In this document: in pieces, positions 1 to 8,131 of the stretch
Layout of the letters: the number at the start of each line of letters is the position of its first letter
Numbering within the stretch: position 1 is the stretch's first letter
Assembly: GCA_965368115.1 (NCBI GenBank)
Contig: CBDULQ010000020.1
Coordinates: 1 to 24,103 of the forward strand
Direction of reading: 5' to 3'
Length of the DNA stretch: 24,103 nt
DNA from: CBDULQ01 sp965368115
Lineage (GTDB): Bacteria; Pseudomonadota; Gammaproteobacteria; SZUA-229
Notes under the pieces: model-generated
What the model was told of the DNA's origin: nothing
What the model saw: only the letters and a program-made list of their open reading frames with translations
Database searches by the model: none
Program-made: the position numbers and the translations under genes

Positions 1-2
1 CC

Positions 3-890
3 AGCCCCCAGCAGATCATCGACCGGGCACTACAGATGTTCAATGAAGAGGACTATCGTTACACCCTGCTACCACCGCTGACACCCGGTTTCGATCCGGC
101 GGACCAGTTCCTGTTCGATACCCGCGCCGGCTTCTGCGAACACTATGCCAGCGCCTTCACCCTGTTGATGCGTGCAGCGGGCATTCCGGCGCGTGTGGTG
201 ATCGGTTACCAGGGCGGTGAGATGAATCCACTGAACGGAGTGATGACGGTGCGCCAGAGTAATGCCCATGCCTGGTCCGAAGTCTGGCTGGCGGGACGCG
301 GCTGGGTACGCGTCGATCCGACGGCCAGTATTGCGCCGCAACGCATCGAAAACAGCCTTGACGCAGCACTGGCTGCCGATGAATATCGGCCCCTGCACAT
401 GCGCCTCAATAACGGTGTATTGAAGGCCCTCCACCAGTATTGGGATGCCATCGACAATCGCTGGAATCAGTGGGTGATCGGTTACGATCAGACGACACAA
501 CAGAACATGCTGTCGAGCCTGCTTGATCAGGACCTGGATCTTTACGCCATCGCGCGGCTGATGATCATCACCTGCGCCGTGGTGTTCGGAATTATGGCGT
601 TCAGCCTGTTGCGTCCGCGGCGGGCCAGGCACCTGCAACCCTGCCAGCGCCTGTACCAGCGCTATTGCAACAAGCTGGCACGGGCCGGACTGCCGCGTGC
701 ACCCCATGAAGGACCGGATGACTATTTACATCGTGCCGTGCGGCAGTTTCCGCAACACGCGGATATGATTCGACTGATTACCGCGATCTATATTAATGCA
801 CGTTACCGATCACGGAATAAACCGGCACAGATGAATAGAATGAAAACGCTGATTCGACGCCTGAAGCTACGTCGCCTGCAAACCGACTGA
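3..890 (+). CDS. tgpA: TgpA-like membrane transglutaminase, C-terminal part (5' end outside window)
   Basis: The reading frame is open from the first base of the window, so this is the 3' part of a longer gene; the first in-frame ATG (36) is internal. Counting from that Met, the transglutaminase-like (papain-fold) core is visible with its Cys-His-Asp triad: C34 in GFCEHYAS, H78 in NAHAWSEVW and D94 in VDPTA. A single membrane helix follows at about 172-192, then a basic stretch and a soluble helical tail that resembles the DUF4129-type C-terminal domain of TgpA proteins. In this family several N-terminal membrane helices precede the periplasmic transglutaminase domain; those would lie upstream of the window. 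TgpA of Pseudomonas aeruginosa is essential, but its substrate is not settled. The gene ends exactly where the convergent SCP2-like gene ends, with no spacer. Confidence 0.88.
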   Translation, partial: SPQQIIDRALQMFNEEDYRYTLLPPLTPGFDPADQFLFDTRAGFCEHYASAFTLLMRAAGIPARVVIGYQGGEMNPLNGVMTVRQSNAHAWSEVWLAGRGWVRVDPTASIAPQRIENSLDAALAADEYRPLHMRLNNGVLKALHQYWDAIDNRWNQWVIGYDQTTQQNMLSSLLDQDLDLYAIARLMIITCAVVFGIMAFSLLRPRRARHLQPCQRLYQRYCNKLARAGLPRAPHEGPDDYLHRAVRQFPQHADMIRLITAIYINARYRSRNKPAQMNRMKTLIRRLKLRRLQTD

Positions 891-1292
891 TCAGCCGGTC
901 GCCTTACTCATCAATGCAAAACATTTTACGAAGGCGCTGGACAGGCTGGGATCCTTGATCATGGCGGCGTAATCGCCTTTCTTGAATTTCAGCTTGCGCG
1001 AAGTGTAGGCCAGCCCCAGCTTCATCAACCCTGGCGGTTTGGCCAGCAGTTTGGTCCATTCTTCGGTCGAGGCGCGTAAATCCCAGTTCAGCGCCTCACC
1101 CTGCGGCGGACCCGCTGATTCGATCTGCCCGTTAGCGATTTTGATGACGCAACGCGGCAGCTCTTCCCCATCGACACCAAAGGCGACGACTGACGAAAAG
1201 CCGACCTTACCCAGTTCTCCGGTGATGGCATCGTCGTTGTTCCACATCTGCTGATACTTCTGTATCCAGTCACTTGAAAAGAGTTCAGGCAT
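891..1292 (-). CDS. SCP2-like sterol/lipid-binding small protein
   Basis: This is a soluble protein of 133 residues with no signal peptide or membrane segment. The pattern, with a conserved Trp-rich start, a central IKIANGQIESAG strand pair, then a WDLRAS..W..LL segment and a C-terminal KGDYAAMIK....F..CF helix, looks like the SCP2 sterol-transfer fold, which has a hydrophobic cavity for lipids or acyl chains. The match is by fold pattern only. A GGAG lies about 11 bases and an AGGG about 2 bases before the ATG. The start overlaps the last codons of the upstream minus-strand ORF (1285-1611) by 8 bases, which suggests translational coupling. The stop abuts the tgpA-like stop on the opposite strand. 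Confidence 0.65.
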   Translation of the reverse strand: MPELFSSDWIQKYQQMWNNDDAITGELGKVGFSSVVAFGVDGEELPRCVIKIANGQIESAGPPQGEALNWDLRASTEEWTKLLAKPPGLMKLGLAYTSRKLKFKKGDYAAMIKDPSLSSAFVKCFALMSKATG

Positions 1293-1611
1293 GGCCCTGT
1301 TTCTCCATTAATTTTATTTTTTTCATATCGTTTTCGATGCCCGATAAAACTACCAAATATTTCACATGAATACTATCCAGCCAGCTTAATCGACTTTCCC
1401 TGAAGTATATACGAAAAGAGGAATGAAGACCCATCGACAGGCTGATCAAGCAGGAGATAACAAAAAAATCCGCAACGAATTTTACAAACACCAGAAAACC
1501 GGCACAACAAGGTATAAAAACCGGCCATACAATCACCTGTTCGAGGGAGAAAGGCCAGGCAACAACGACTCCGACCGACCAGCAGAATGCCGCAACAGGA
1601 AATACCGCCAT
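1285..1611 (-). CDS. Possible small membrane protein, unknown function
   Basis: I do not recognise this 108-residue ORF. It starts with two hydrophobic stretches (about residues 5-20 and 26-58, the second long enough for one or two helices), followed by a charged amphipathic region ending in a Lys-rich tail. Its last codons overlap the start of the SCP2-like gene by 8 bases, an arrangement typical of coupled genes and the main argument that it is translated. Against it: no clear Shine-Dalgarno sequence precedes the ATG, the frame closes only about ten codons upstream, and the composition is Cys/Phe/Val-rich, as can happen in spurious frames. It could be a real two-helix protein or a chance ORF in a leader region. 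Confidence 0.4.
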   Translation of the reverse strand: MAVFPVAAFCWSVGVVVAWPFSLEQVIVWPVFIPCCAGFLVFVKFVADFFVISCLISLSMGLHSSFRIYFRESRLSWLDSIHVKYLVVLSGIENDMKKIKLMEKQGHA

Positions 1612-1789
1612 GCTAACCCGGCAGCAGGTTTTAACCCTTTAAATTTCATATAGATATCAAGTTTATACGGAACCATCGAGATACTGGCCGAAGTAACCGG
1701 GGACGTGCTGATGTACTGAGTTGATTTTCTGCAGAATAACGCTAAATGTCGCACACCGGGAGAGAATCAGACGATGGTACAAATTTCAA

Positions 1790-4258
1790 TCAGGACTCTG
1801 TCCATTGCCATTTGTTACCGAGCATGGAAAGCGTCTGCTCAGGCGGCACGGGATGACTGAAGTAATAACCCTGGAGAAGGTCACAACCATGGGCCTCAAG
1901 AAAACGCAGCTGGTAGGCATTCTCCACACCCTCAGCAACGGTTTCCAGTCCCAGTTTTTTTGCCAGAGAAATACTCGCTTCGACAATTGCGGCGTCACCC
2001 TTATCAACACCGAGATCACGAACAAAAGTCTGGTCTATTTTCAGCACATCCAGCGGAAAACGTTTCAAATATGACAGTGACGAATAACCCGTACCAAAAT
2101 CATCTATTGCAGTACGTACATGCATTGCATGAAGCGCGTCAAGTATCTCGGCGGCGATTAAAGGATCCTGCATAACCACGTTTTCGGTGATTTCTATTTC
2201 CAGGCTGTAGGCAGGCATACCTTCTTCACGAATCGCTGCTCGAACTTTATCAAGCAGGTCACTATCGTTGAACTGGGAAGCGGAGAAATTCACTGATATC
2301 CGAATATCCTGGTGATGGCGCTGTCGCCAGGTACGATGTATTTCACATGCTTTTCTCAAGACCCATTCGCCTACCGGAACGATCAGCCCTGTATTTTCCA
2401 GCAACGGGATGAAGTCACCGGGTGATACCAGGCCCCGGTCCGGATGCTGCCAGCGAATAAGCGCCTCCAGTCCCCTGACGGTACCATATCGAGTATCAAT
2501 CTGTGGCTGACAATAAAGCATAAACTCGTCATGCTCCAGAGCATGCCGCAAATCCGCCTCCATAGTCAGAAACTCATGACCCCGTGCGTTCATCTCGGGC
2601 GCATAAAACATATACTGACTGGAACCTGATGATTTCGCCCGATACATAGCAGTGTCCGCGTGACGCAGCAAATCCTCCACTCGATTACCGTCATCAGGAA
2701 ACAATGCGATGCCGGTACTAAAAGTGACGTATAACTCATGATTACTGATGAAAACCGGCCGTTCGAAAGCCGCTCGCAACTTGCTCAGCACAACCAGTAT
2801 ATTTTCCGGATGATCAAGATCACCGATCAATATGGTAAATTCATCACCTCCATGACGCGCAACGGTATCACTCGGGCGCAAACAACTTTTCAAACGTTTG
2901 GCGACCTGCTGCAACAGCGCGTCACCGGCTGCATGACTCAGGCTATCGTTGACCCGCTTGAAATTATCCATATCTAGAAACAACACAGCCACAGCTGTCT
3001 CATGTCGACTCGCTTGCCCGATCATTGATGCAAAACGATCGGCAAGAAAAAAACGATTAGGCAGTCCAGTTAGACTATCGTGTGTTGCCCTGTACTGAAG
3101 CTCCGCCTCAAAACGTTTTCTTTCGGATATGTCCCGTGCGATAGTCGAGACATACTCGACTTCACCGTGCATATCGTAATGACCCACGACCACCTGTGAC
3201 ACAGGCACCTCTTCTTCGTCACTGATCTTAAACAGGGTTTCACCGCTCCAGATTCCCTGCTCGAATACCGTGGGAAAGACTTCATTAATAAGCTTTTCGG
3301 CCATATCTTCCGGAAACAGGTCCTTTAGACATCGTCCCTCTATGCTCTCATCGCTCCCAACGCCCAACAGTCTTCGGGCGGCACCGTTTAGATAACTCAA
3401 ACAGCCTCCAGGATCGAGAACAGCTACAATGTCCGGTGTAGCCTCAAGAATACTGGCCAATCGGCTTCGGTCTTCTTCCGCCTTGATTCGAGGGGTAATA
3501 TCCCGGCTGGTTGATACATAATGTGTAGTCTTTCCGTTGTCGTCTTTTAAAGGTGTAATGACTTTTTCTTCGTACAGTAAAGTACCATCCTTTCGACGAT
3601 TAATAATCGTTCCCCTAAACACCTCGCCTTTATGTATCGTACCCCACAAATTCGCGTAGAAATGCTCATCATGGCAACCCGAGTTCATTATCGATGGTGT
3701 TTTACCACGCACTTCTTCCATACAGTAACCGGTCAGTTCCTCAAATGCAGGATTAACATATTCGATATAACCTTCGGGATCAGTGATAAACACACTGTCT
3801 GCAGCCTGGTTAACAACCATGGATAATTTACGTAATGTTTGCTCAACCTTACGTCGCTCACGACGACGTTCTGACTCGCGCAGTTCTCTGTCAATCGCCG
3901 TAGGCAGGCGAATCAGGTTGCCTTTCATCACATAATCCTGGGCTCCTGACCTCATTGCAGTGACAGCCGCGTCTTCACCGATGGTTCCCGACACGAAGAT
4001 AAAGGGGACATCCTGATCATGCTGACGAACGACACGCAATGCCTCCGCACCGGTAAATTGCGGCATGGAAAAATCGGAGCATACGACATCCCATGTTTTT
4101 TCAAGCGCCTTGAGCAAATCCTCTTCAGTATCTACACGATCCCACTCCAGTTCGTATCCGCACGATTCCAGCCGGTCAATCAACAAAAGAGCATCGTCTT
4201 CCACGTCTTCGACGAGAAGAATACGGAGATTAGTTTTGTATGGAGAGTTCATCGACAT
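1790..4258 (-). CDS. Receiver-PAS-PAS-GGDEF-EAL response regulator (c-di-GMP turnover)
   Basis: An 822-residue cytoplasmic protein. Domains in order: CheY-like receiver (about 11-125, phospho-acceptor D62 in CSDFSMP, S90 and K112), PAS1 (about 145-258), PAS2 (about 268-380), GGDEF (about 388-550) and EAL (about 563-815). The diguanylate cyclase site is intact (GGDEF at 470-474), and an RxxD product-inhibition site (R461-D464) lies exactly five residues before it. The phosphodiesterase site also looks intact: EAL 598-600, N657, E689/E692, D719-D720 in DDFGTG, K740, E776 and Q783. Both activities are therefore possible; which dominates cannot be told from sequence. It is the last gene of a three-gene operon, 16 bases after the stand-alone receiver, so phosphoryl input from the adjacent kinase is the obvious guess. 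No membrane segments. Confidence 0.93.
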   Translation of the reverse strand: MSMNSPYKTNLRILLVEDVEDDALLLIDRLESCGYELEWDRVDTEEDLLKALEKTWDVVCSDFSMPQFTGAEALRVVRQHDQDVPFIFVSGTIGEDAAVTAMRSGAQDYVMKGNLIRLPTAIDRELRESERRRERRKVEQTLRKLSMVVNQAADSVFITDPEGYIEYVNPAFEELTGYCMEEVRGKTPSIMNSGCHDEHFYANLWGTIHKGEVFRGTIINRRKDGTLLYEEKVITPLKDDNGKTTHYVSTSRDITPRIKAEEDRSRLASILEATPDIVAVLDPGGCLSYLNGAARRLLGVGSDESIEGRCLKDLFPEDMAEKLINEVFPTVFEQGIWSGETLFKISDEEEVPVSQVVVGHYDMHGEVEYVSTIARDISERKRFEAELQYRATHDSLTGLPNRFFLADRFASMIGQASRHETAVAVLFLDMDNFKRVNDSLSHAAGDALLQQVAKRLKSCLRPSDTVARHGGDEFTILIGDLDHPENILVVLSKLRAAFERPVFISNHELYVTFSTGIALFPDDGNRVEDLLRHADTAMYRAKSSGSSQYMFYAPEMNARGHEFLTMEADLRHALEHDEFMLYCQPQIDTRYGTVRGLEALIRWQHPDRGLVSPGDFIPLLENTGLIVPVGEWVLRKACEIHRTWRQRHHQDIRISVNFSASQFNDSDLLDKVRAAIREEGMPAYSLEIEITENVVMQDPLIAAEILDALHAMHVRTAIDDFGTGYSSLSYLKRFPLDVLKIDQTFVRDLGVDKGDAAIVEASISLAKKLGLETVAEGVENAYQLRFLEAHGCDLLQGYYFSHPVPPEQTLSMLGNKWQWTES

Positions 4259-4274
4259 AATATTGCCCGAAATG

Positions 4275-4715
4275 CTAACGCCTGGGTAACGGCTCGTTTA
4301 ACAATAACCAGTAAAGCCCGAGCTGACCTGCTGCTTTAACAAACTCGTCAAAGTCAACCGGTTTTCGAACGTAACTATTCGCTCCGAGCATATAGCCTTT
4401 CAAACGATCCTCATCTTCATTTGACGATGTCAATATAACCACAGGAGTCATGCAAGTACGATCATCTTCACGAATACGTTTCAACACTTCCAGGCCATCG
4501 ATTTTCGGCAATTTCAGATCCAGTAACACCACGGCCGGCAGGTCATTGATGTCTCGCCCTTCATATTCACCGGTGCCAAACATATAATCCAGTGCTTCGA
4601 CACCATTTCTGGCAACGACCACCTTGTTTCCAACCCGATTGGCCGCCATTGCATCCAGTGTCAACAAATCGTCATCCGGGTTATCTTCCACAAGCAGTAT
4701 GGTCTTTTCATTCAT
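4275..4715 (-). CDS. Stand-alone response regulator receiver (Rcp1-like)
   Basis: A single receiver domain of 146 residues with no output domain. The acidic pair is E10-D11 in LLVEDNPDD, the phospho-acceptor D66 in LLDLKLPKIDG, T96 in ILTSSNEDED and K118 in YVRKPVDF. The spacing between the second strand and D66, with an inserted GTGEYEGRDINDLP loop, is typical of the Rcp1 group of receivers that pair with phytochrome-type and related PAS kinases. It overlaps the upstream kinase gene by 8 bases and is followed after 16 bases by the GGDEF-EAL regulator, so co-translation with the kinase is likely. It may serve as the direct partner of the kinase or as a phosphate shuttle or sink in the relay. 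Confidence 0.93.
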   Translation of the reverse strand: MNEKTILLVEDNPDDDLLTLDAMAANRVGNKVVVARNGVEALDYMFGTGEYEGRDINDLPAVVLLDLKLPKIDGLEVLKRIREDDRTCMTPVVILTSSNEDEDRLKGYMLGANSYVRKPVDFDEFVKAAGQLGLYWLLLNEPLPRR

Positions 4716-7269
4716 TCAGCATCTCCTCTCGATCAAGGGTGAAATAAAAGGTAGCGCCTTTTCCAATTTCACTCCTGGCCCAGATGCGTCCACCATGTTT
4801 ATTAATTACACGCTGCACGGTCGCCAGCCCAATCCCGGTACCTGGATATTCGCTTGCATCATGCAAACGCTGGAAAGCCCCGAACAATTTATCCGCATAT
4901 GCCATGTCAAAGCCGGCACCATTATCCCGTATAAAATAGTGTAGCGATCCATTGTTTGAACTGGTTCCCATTTCAATGCAGGCATGGTCTTGTTGACAGG
5001 TAAATTTCCATGCATTCCCTAATAGATTGTCGAGCACTACTCTCAGCAATTGTCTGTCACCGTCAATATACATATCCGATTCAAAAGATAGATCCGCCTC
5101 ACGCCCGGGATCCTGCTGATGCAGGCTATCAGCAACCTCATTGGCCAGATCGGTCAGATTTACCCGCTCGATGCTCAGTTCTGATCGACTGATACGAGAA
5201 AGTTTCAACAAGTCATCGATCAATGCAGCCATTCTCTGAGCAGCGGCACGTACTCGATTCAAGCGATCCTGCCCCTGTTCGTCCAAGCTATCCGAGTAGT
5301 TTTTCAGTAGCATATGACTAAATCCGTCTATCGCTCTCAGTGGCGCGCGCAAGTCATGGGAGACCGAATAAGAGAATGCTTCCAGTTCGCTATTGATCGC
5401 CTCGAGTTCACGAGATCGAACTTGAAGATTCTGATTTAACTGTTGCACTTCTCTTTCATGTTCTTTCCGCTCGCTGATATCCTCGACGATGCCATCCAGA
5501 TAAAGGCGCCCCGCGCCATCCTCTTTGAGGATGGCGGTAACTGCTGCATCAAACTCGCGTCCAGCCAGTGTTTTCAGACGAAACTCCTCTGCCTTAAGGT
5601 ATGTACTGGACATGATTTTGTCGTTGAACCGCTGCAGATCCAGAGAATCACAGAACAGGTCCGACAACGATGTTTCTATCAGCTCTTCCGACGACCGAGC
5701 TTCGAACATATCGACCATGGATGGATTCACTTCCATAAAACGACCGGCCTCGCCAAATGTATGTCGGTAGACTCCGATCGGAAGATTCGTTACCAGTTGT
5801 TGATATTGAGCCTGTACCTGACGCCGGACTTTTTCTGCATGTTTACGCGCGCTTATATCGCGGATGATGCTGGTTACCAGAACACCCCGCTCGGTCGCCA
5901 TCGGACTCAGACTAATTTCCAACGGAAACTCACTACCGTCCTTTCTCTGCCCGTACAGGTCAATTCCCAGCCCCATCGGCCTCAACGAAGGTTTTTCAAT
6001 ATAATCGGACCTGAGTTTTTCATGGCCGTCGCGAAATCGCTCCGGCACCAACTGCTCAATTGCCTTGCCAACCAGTTCATTTTTACCGTAGCCGAACCAT
6101 TTTTCGGCCTGGGCGTTGGCTGACTGGATGATGCCTTTTCCGTCCACGATCAGGATGCCGTCAGGAGCCGAATTAAACAGACCCCGAAAACGTGACTCGC
6201 TTTCCCGCACCCTGGCCTGGTCCAGCTCCCGCTGCCTGTCTTTCTTGGCCAGGAGAAAACCGATAATGACTGCCAACACCAGAAGCATGCCGAATACAAT
6301 AAACAGGTTGCTTGTACGTTCGGAAGTAACTGCAGATATGGCGGCTTTCGAGGTATAGGCGACAATGACCCAGTCGTATTCGTTTCCAGGTCCCAGTATG
6401 GTTGGTTGGATACGGGTGTAACTGTAGATACCTTGCGGAAAGATGACCTGCCCTGCCACGGAACCCGATTGAATCGCTTCCCAGACCCTGGGGTGATACG
6501 CCTGAATTCGAACATCCTCGCGCTGCGGATACATGAAACCCCATTCCATTTCCGGATTCGGCCCCAGCAACCAGTATCCCTGGTTGTTCAACAACCAGAT
6601 CTCGGTGTTTTCGCTTTCCTGTGCATCTCTAAGCCGACTGAGCAGGCGCTGACCGAGGTAATTCACCACAATCATGCCGCGTTTACGCCCCTGGCTATCA
6701 AATATCGGTGTGCCAACGCGAATTACCGGTTTTAGCGGCGTTTGTATCTGGCCTTTCTCGATGTTGAGATCAAACGGCGAAACGTATGTCTGGCCCTGGT
6801 CGAGCCGCAGGGTTTCGTCAACATAGTAACGGCCCGATTTGTTCTGCAGAACCTCGGCGGAGACCTCACTCGGCTGGCCATCGTTCCAGTTGATTCGAAT
6901 GCGTTCCATGCCCTGGTTGTCGATCAGACGAATCTGATCATAAGTCTTCCTGTTAATGACAAAACTAACCAGGTCGTTCGACAGTAACTGGTGGTCAGCC
7001 GCCATACCGTTATCTAACCAGCGGCGCAAAACGGTTTGTTCAGCCAGATAGCCTACGTCACCCTGCAATATGCTCAGTTCAGTTGATACGGTATCGCGGG
7101 TTAGTTGAACAAGATGCCGATCGTTGATTCGGTAAATCTCATACTGGGCATCGATCTCTGATCGGTACAGCACCCAGAATATAACAAGCAGCACCGCGAC
7201 CATGGGAACGGACACGCGCAACGAACGAAGGAACAGATTCTGGGTACCTGTATGCACAATAACAACCAC
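4708..7269 (-). CDS. Membrane sensor histidine kinase with periplasmic Cache-like domain and two PAS domains
   Basis: An 853-residue protein. A membrane helix at about 18-36 and another at about 321-342 enclose a periplasmic region of roughly 285 residues that has the look of a double Cache-type sensor. In the cytoplasm come PAS1 (about 355-476), PAS2 (about 486-602), a coiled linker, HisKA with H638 in SYSVSHDLRAPLRAIDGF, and an HATPase domain with N-box DNLLGNAWKF (747-756), G1 DNGAGF (782-787), F-box FGAFQRLH and G2 GTGIGLA (810-816). All catalytic motifs are intact. The H-box is of the kind found in phytochrome-like kinases that use Rcp1-type receivers, and such a receiver follows directly (8-base overlap). 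The start is uncertain: the chosen codon is GTG, the frame is open further upstream to 7330, and no convincing Shine-Dalgarno sequence is present. Confidence 0.92.
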   Translation of the reverse strand: MVVIVHTGTQNLFLRSLRVSVPMVAVLLVIFWVLYRSEIDAQYEIYRINDRHLVQLTRDTVSTELSILQGDVGYLAEQTVLRRWLDNGMAADHQLLSNDLVSFVINRKTYDQIRLIDNQGMERIRINWNDGQPSEVSAEVLQNKSGRYYVDETLRLDQGQTYVSPFDLNIEKGQIQTPLKPVIRVGTPIFDSQGRKRGMIVVNYLGQRLLSRLRDAQESENTEIWLLNNQGYWLLGPNPEMEWGFMYPQREDVRIQAYHPRVWEAIQSGSVAGQVIFPQGIYSYTRIQPTILGPGNEYDWVIVAYTSKAAISAVTSERTSNLFIVFGMLLVLAVIIGFLLAKKDRQRELDQARVRESESRFRGLFNSAPDGILIVDGKGIIQSANAQAEKWFGYGKNELVGKAIEQLVPERFRDGHEKLRSDYIEKPSLRPMGLGIDLYGQRKDGSEFPLEISLSPMATERGVLVTSIIRDISARKHAEKVRRQVQAQYQQLVTNLPIGVYRHTFGEAGRFMEVNPSMVDMFEARSSEELIETSLSDLFCDSLDLQRFNDKIMSSTYLKAEEFRLKTLAGREFDAAVTAILKEDGAGRLYLDGIVEDISERKEHEREVQQLNQNLQVRSRELEAINSELEAFSYSVSHDLRAPLRAIDGFSHMLLKNYSDSLDEQGQDRLNRVRAAAQRMAALIDDLLKLSRISRSELSIERVNLTDLANEVADSLHQQDPGREADLSFESDMYIDGDRQLLRVVLDNLLGNAWKFTCQQDHACIEMGTSSNNGSLHYFIRDNGAGFDMAYADKLFGAFQRLHDASEYPGTGIGLATVQRVINKHGGRIWARSEIGKGATFYFTLDREEMLNE

Positions 7270-7766
7270 ACCGATGCTTTTTTCAATTAATTCGCCAGCA
7301 AAGCCCGTAAAAATATCTGGCCTGGATTTTCAATGAGTATAGATGGGAAAACCCCGTACACAGGCGGATTTTCATGTTTAGGTGAATATCCTGATATCGA
7401 TTACAGGGTATATACGTGGGTTGAAGGGTAAAAACGTGAAGCTATGCGGGCCGTATGTATTCGTTTGCTAGCCCCTGTTTGATCAATATTAATGTCTTCC
7501 GAGTCTAAACAAACGGGCTATCGACTTTCAGAATAACCGAAGAAAATGGATGCTATTTGGAAAAATTGCCGAATACCCTTAATTTTTACCATATTTATTC
7601 CGTCGCCCAAGCATATCAATACACGTGACGAGACCGGTCGGCTTCAAACATATCCTCACCCGGATACTCACGGAATATCCACCATAAAAACCTTTTGATG
7701 GGTATGGATAACACCCATGGAAAAATGACGACAACGACAGGTAGAAAGTACCGGCTCGGCACTCGA
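7270..7766. other. Non-coding stretch upstream of the kinase operon
   Basis: About 500 AT-leaning bases with no convincing gene. This must hold the promoter of the minus-strand kinase operon, but I could not pick out a clear -35/-10 pair. An imperfect inverted repeat (TAGCCC..TGTTTG at 7469-7481 against CAAACGGGCTA at 7510-7520) is the only structure noticed. The short ORFs here have no family resemblance. Confidence 0.5.
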
Positions 7767-7873
7767 TTTCGAACCCGCAGGTGTTCCGCACTCGAACATG
7801 TAACCTGTAGTCCGCAAATAAAAAAAGCCCTCGCTAAGGAGGGCCTTTTTATTTGGCGGAGAGGGTGGGATTT
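7767..7873 (-). repeat. Degenerate copy of tRNA-Ser 3' end plus terminator (repeat copy 1)
   Basis: Positions 7811-7873 match 7986-8046 almost base for base; the differences are two small indels inside the terminator. The copy carries, on the minus strand, the final part of the tRNA-Ser T arm, the acceptor strand, the encoded CCA and the downstream terminator hairpin, but breaks off inside the T loop, so no tRNA is encoded. A weaker match extends further left to 7767 (shared TTTCGAACCCGC at 7767-7778 and 7952-7963). Confidence 0.85.
7827..7850 (-). terminator. Rho-independent terminator, duplicated copy
   Basis: Stem GCCCTC (7827-7832) and GAGGGC (7839-7844) with a 6-base loop, flanked by an A-run on one side and a T-run on the other, so it could work in both directions. 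It follows the tRNA 3'-end remnant on the minus strand and has no intact gene of its own. Confidence 0.75.
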
Positions 7874-7954
7874 ATTCCGGGCATCCATGCCCTCCACCCT
7901 CCGGGCCAGGGTCACGTCCCGTGACCCTGTTAAACATCGCTCCCGGCGATGTTT
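7861..7954. repeat. Cluster of perfect short hairpins
   Basis: Successive palindromes lie between the two tRNA-end copies. GAGGGTGG (7861-7868) can pair with CCACCCTC (7894-7901), enclosing GGGCAT-CC-ATGCCC (7879-7892). CAGGGTCACG-TCC-CGTGACCCTG (7907-7929) has ten perfect pairs. AAACATCGC-TCCCG-GCGATGTTT (7932-7954) has nine. Density and perfection suggest a mobile palindromic unit (REP- or MITE-like) or a structured RNA. No transposase gene is nearby. Confidence 0.7.
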
Positions 7955-8046
7955 CGAACCCGCGTGTCTCCAGCACCCATCCCTGTCCGCAAATAAAAAA
8001 GCCCTCGCAAGGAGGGCCTTTTTATTTGGCGGAGAGGGTGGGATTT
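7952..8046 (-). repeat. Repeat copy 2, overlapping the intact tRNA-Ser 3' end
   Basis: The counterpart of 7767-7873. The strong core, 7986-8046, covers the tRNA-Ser terminator, CCA, acceptor strand and part of the T arm. Beyond 8046 this copy continues as the intact tRNA, while copy 1 diverges into the hairpin cluster. Confidence 0.85.
8001..8024 (-). terminator. Rho-independent terminator of tRNA-Ser
   Basis: Stem GCCCTC (8001-8006) and GAGGGC (8012-8017) with a 5-base loop. On the minus strand it lies directly after the tRNA CCA and is followed by a run of T residues. Confidence 0.8.
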
Positions 8047-8116
8047 GAACCCACGGACGGGATAAACCGTCGCCGGTTTTCAAGACCGGTGCTTTCAACC
8101 GCTCAGCCACCTCTCC
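8027..8116 (-). tRNA. tRNA-Ser (anticodon UGA)
   Basis: A 90-base type II tRNA with a complete cloverleaf: acceptor GGAGAGG (8110-8116) pairs with CCTCTCC, the discriminator is G, and CCA is encoded (8027-8029). The anticodon loop CTTGAAA places the anticodon TGA at 8080-8082, between CCGGT and ACCGG arms. A long variable arm built on GACGG/CCGTC is visible, as expected for serine tRNAs, and the T loop is GTTCAAATC. The minus-strand ORF that runs through it is a chance translation of the tRNA. Confidence 0.97.
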
Positions 8117-8131
8117 AGAACTCGGTCTGTA

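Noticed and set aside
69..707. 212-codon minus-strand ORF
   Set aside because: Antisense to the transglutaminase-like gene, whose catalytic triad is intact.
5443..6123. 226-codon plus-strand ORF
   Set aside because: Antisense shadow of the PAS region of the histidine kinase gene.
7469..7520. Imperfect inverted repeat TAGCCC..TGTTTG / CAAACGGGCTA
   Set aside because: The arms differ by a two-base insertion and are 28 bases apart; too weak to call an operator or terminator.
7811..8046. CRISPR array
   Set aside because: Only two repeat copies, one of which is part of a tRNA gene, with no regular spacers and no cas genes.
7616..8110. 164-codon minus-strand ORF starting MAERLKAPVLKTG
   Set aside because: It is a translation through the tRNA-Ser gene, its terminator and the hairpin repeats; this N-terminus is a well-known artefact of tRNA-Ser.
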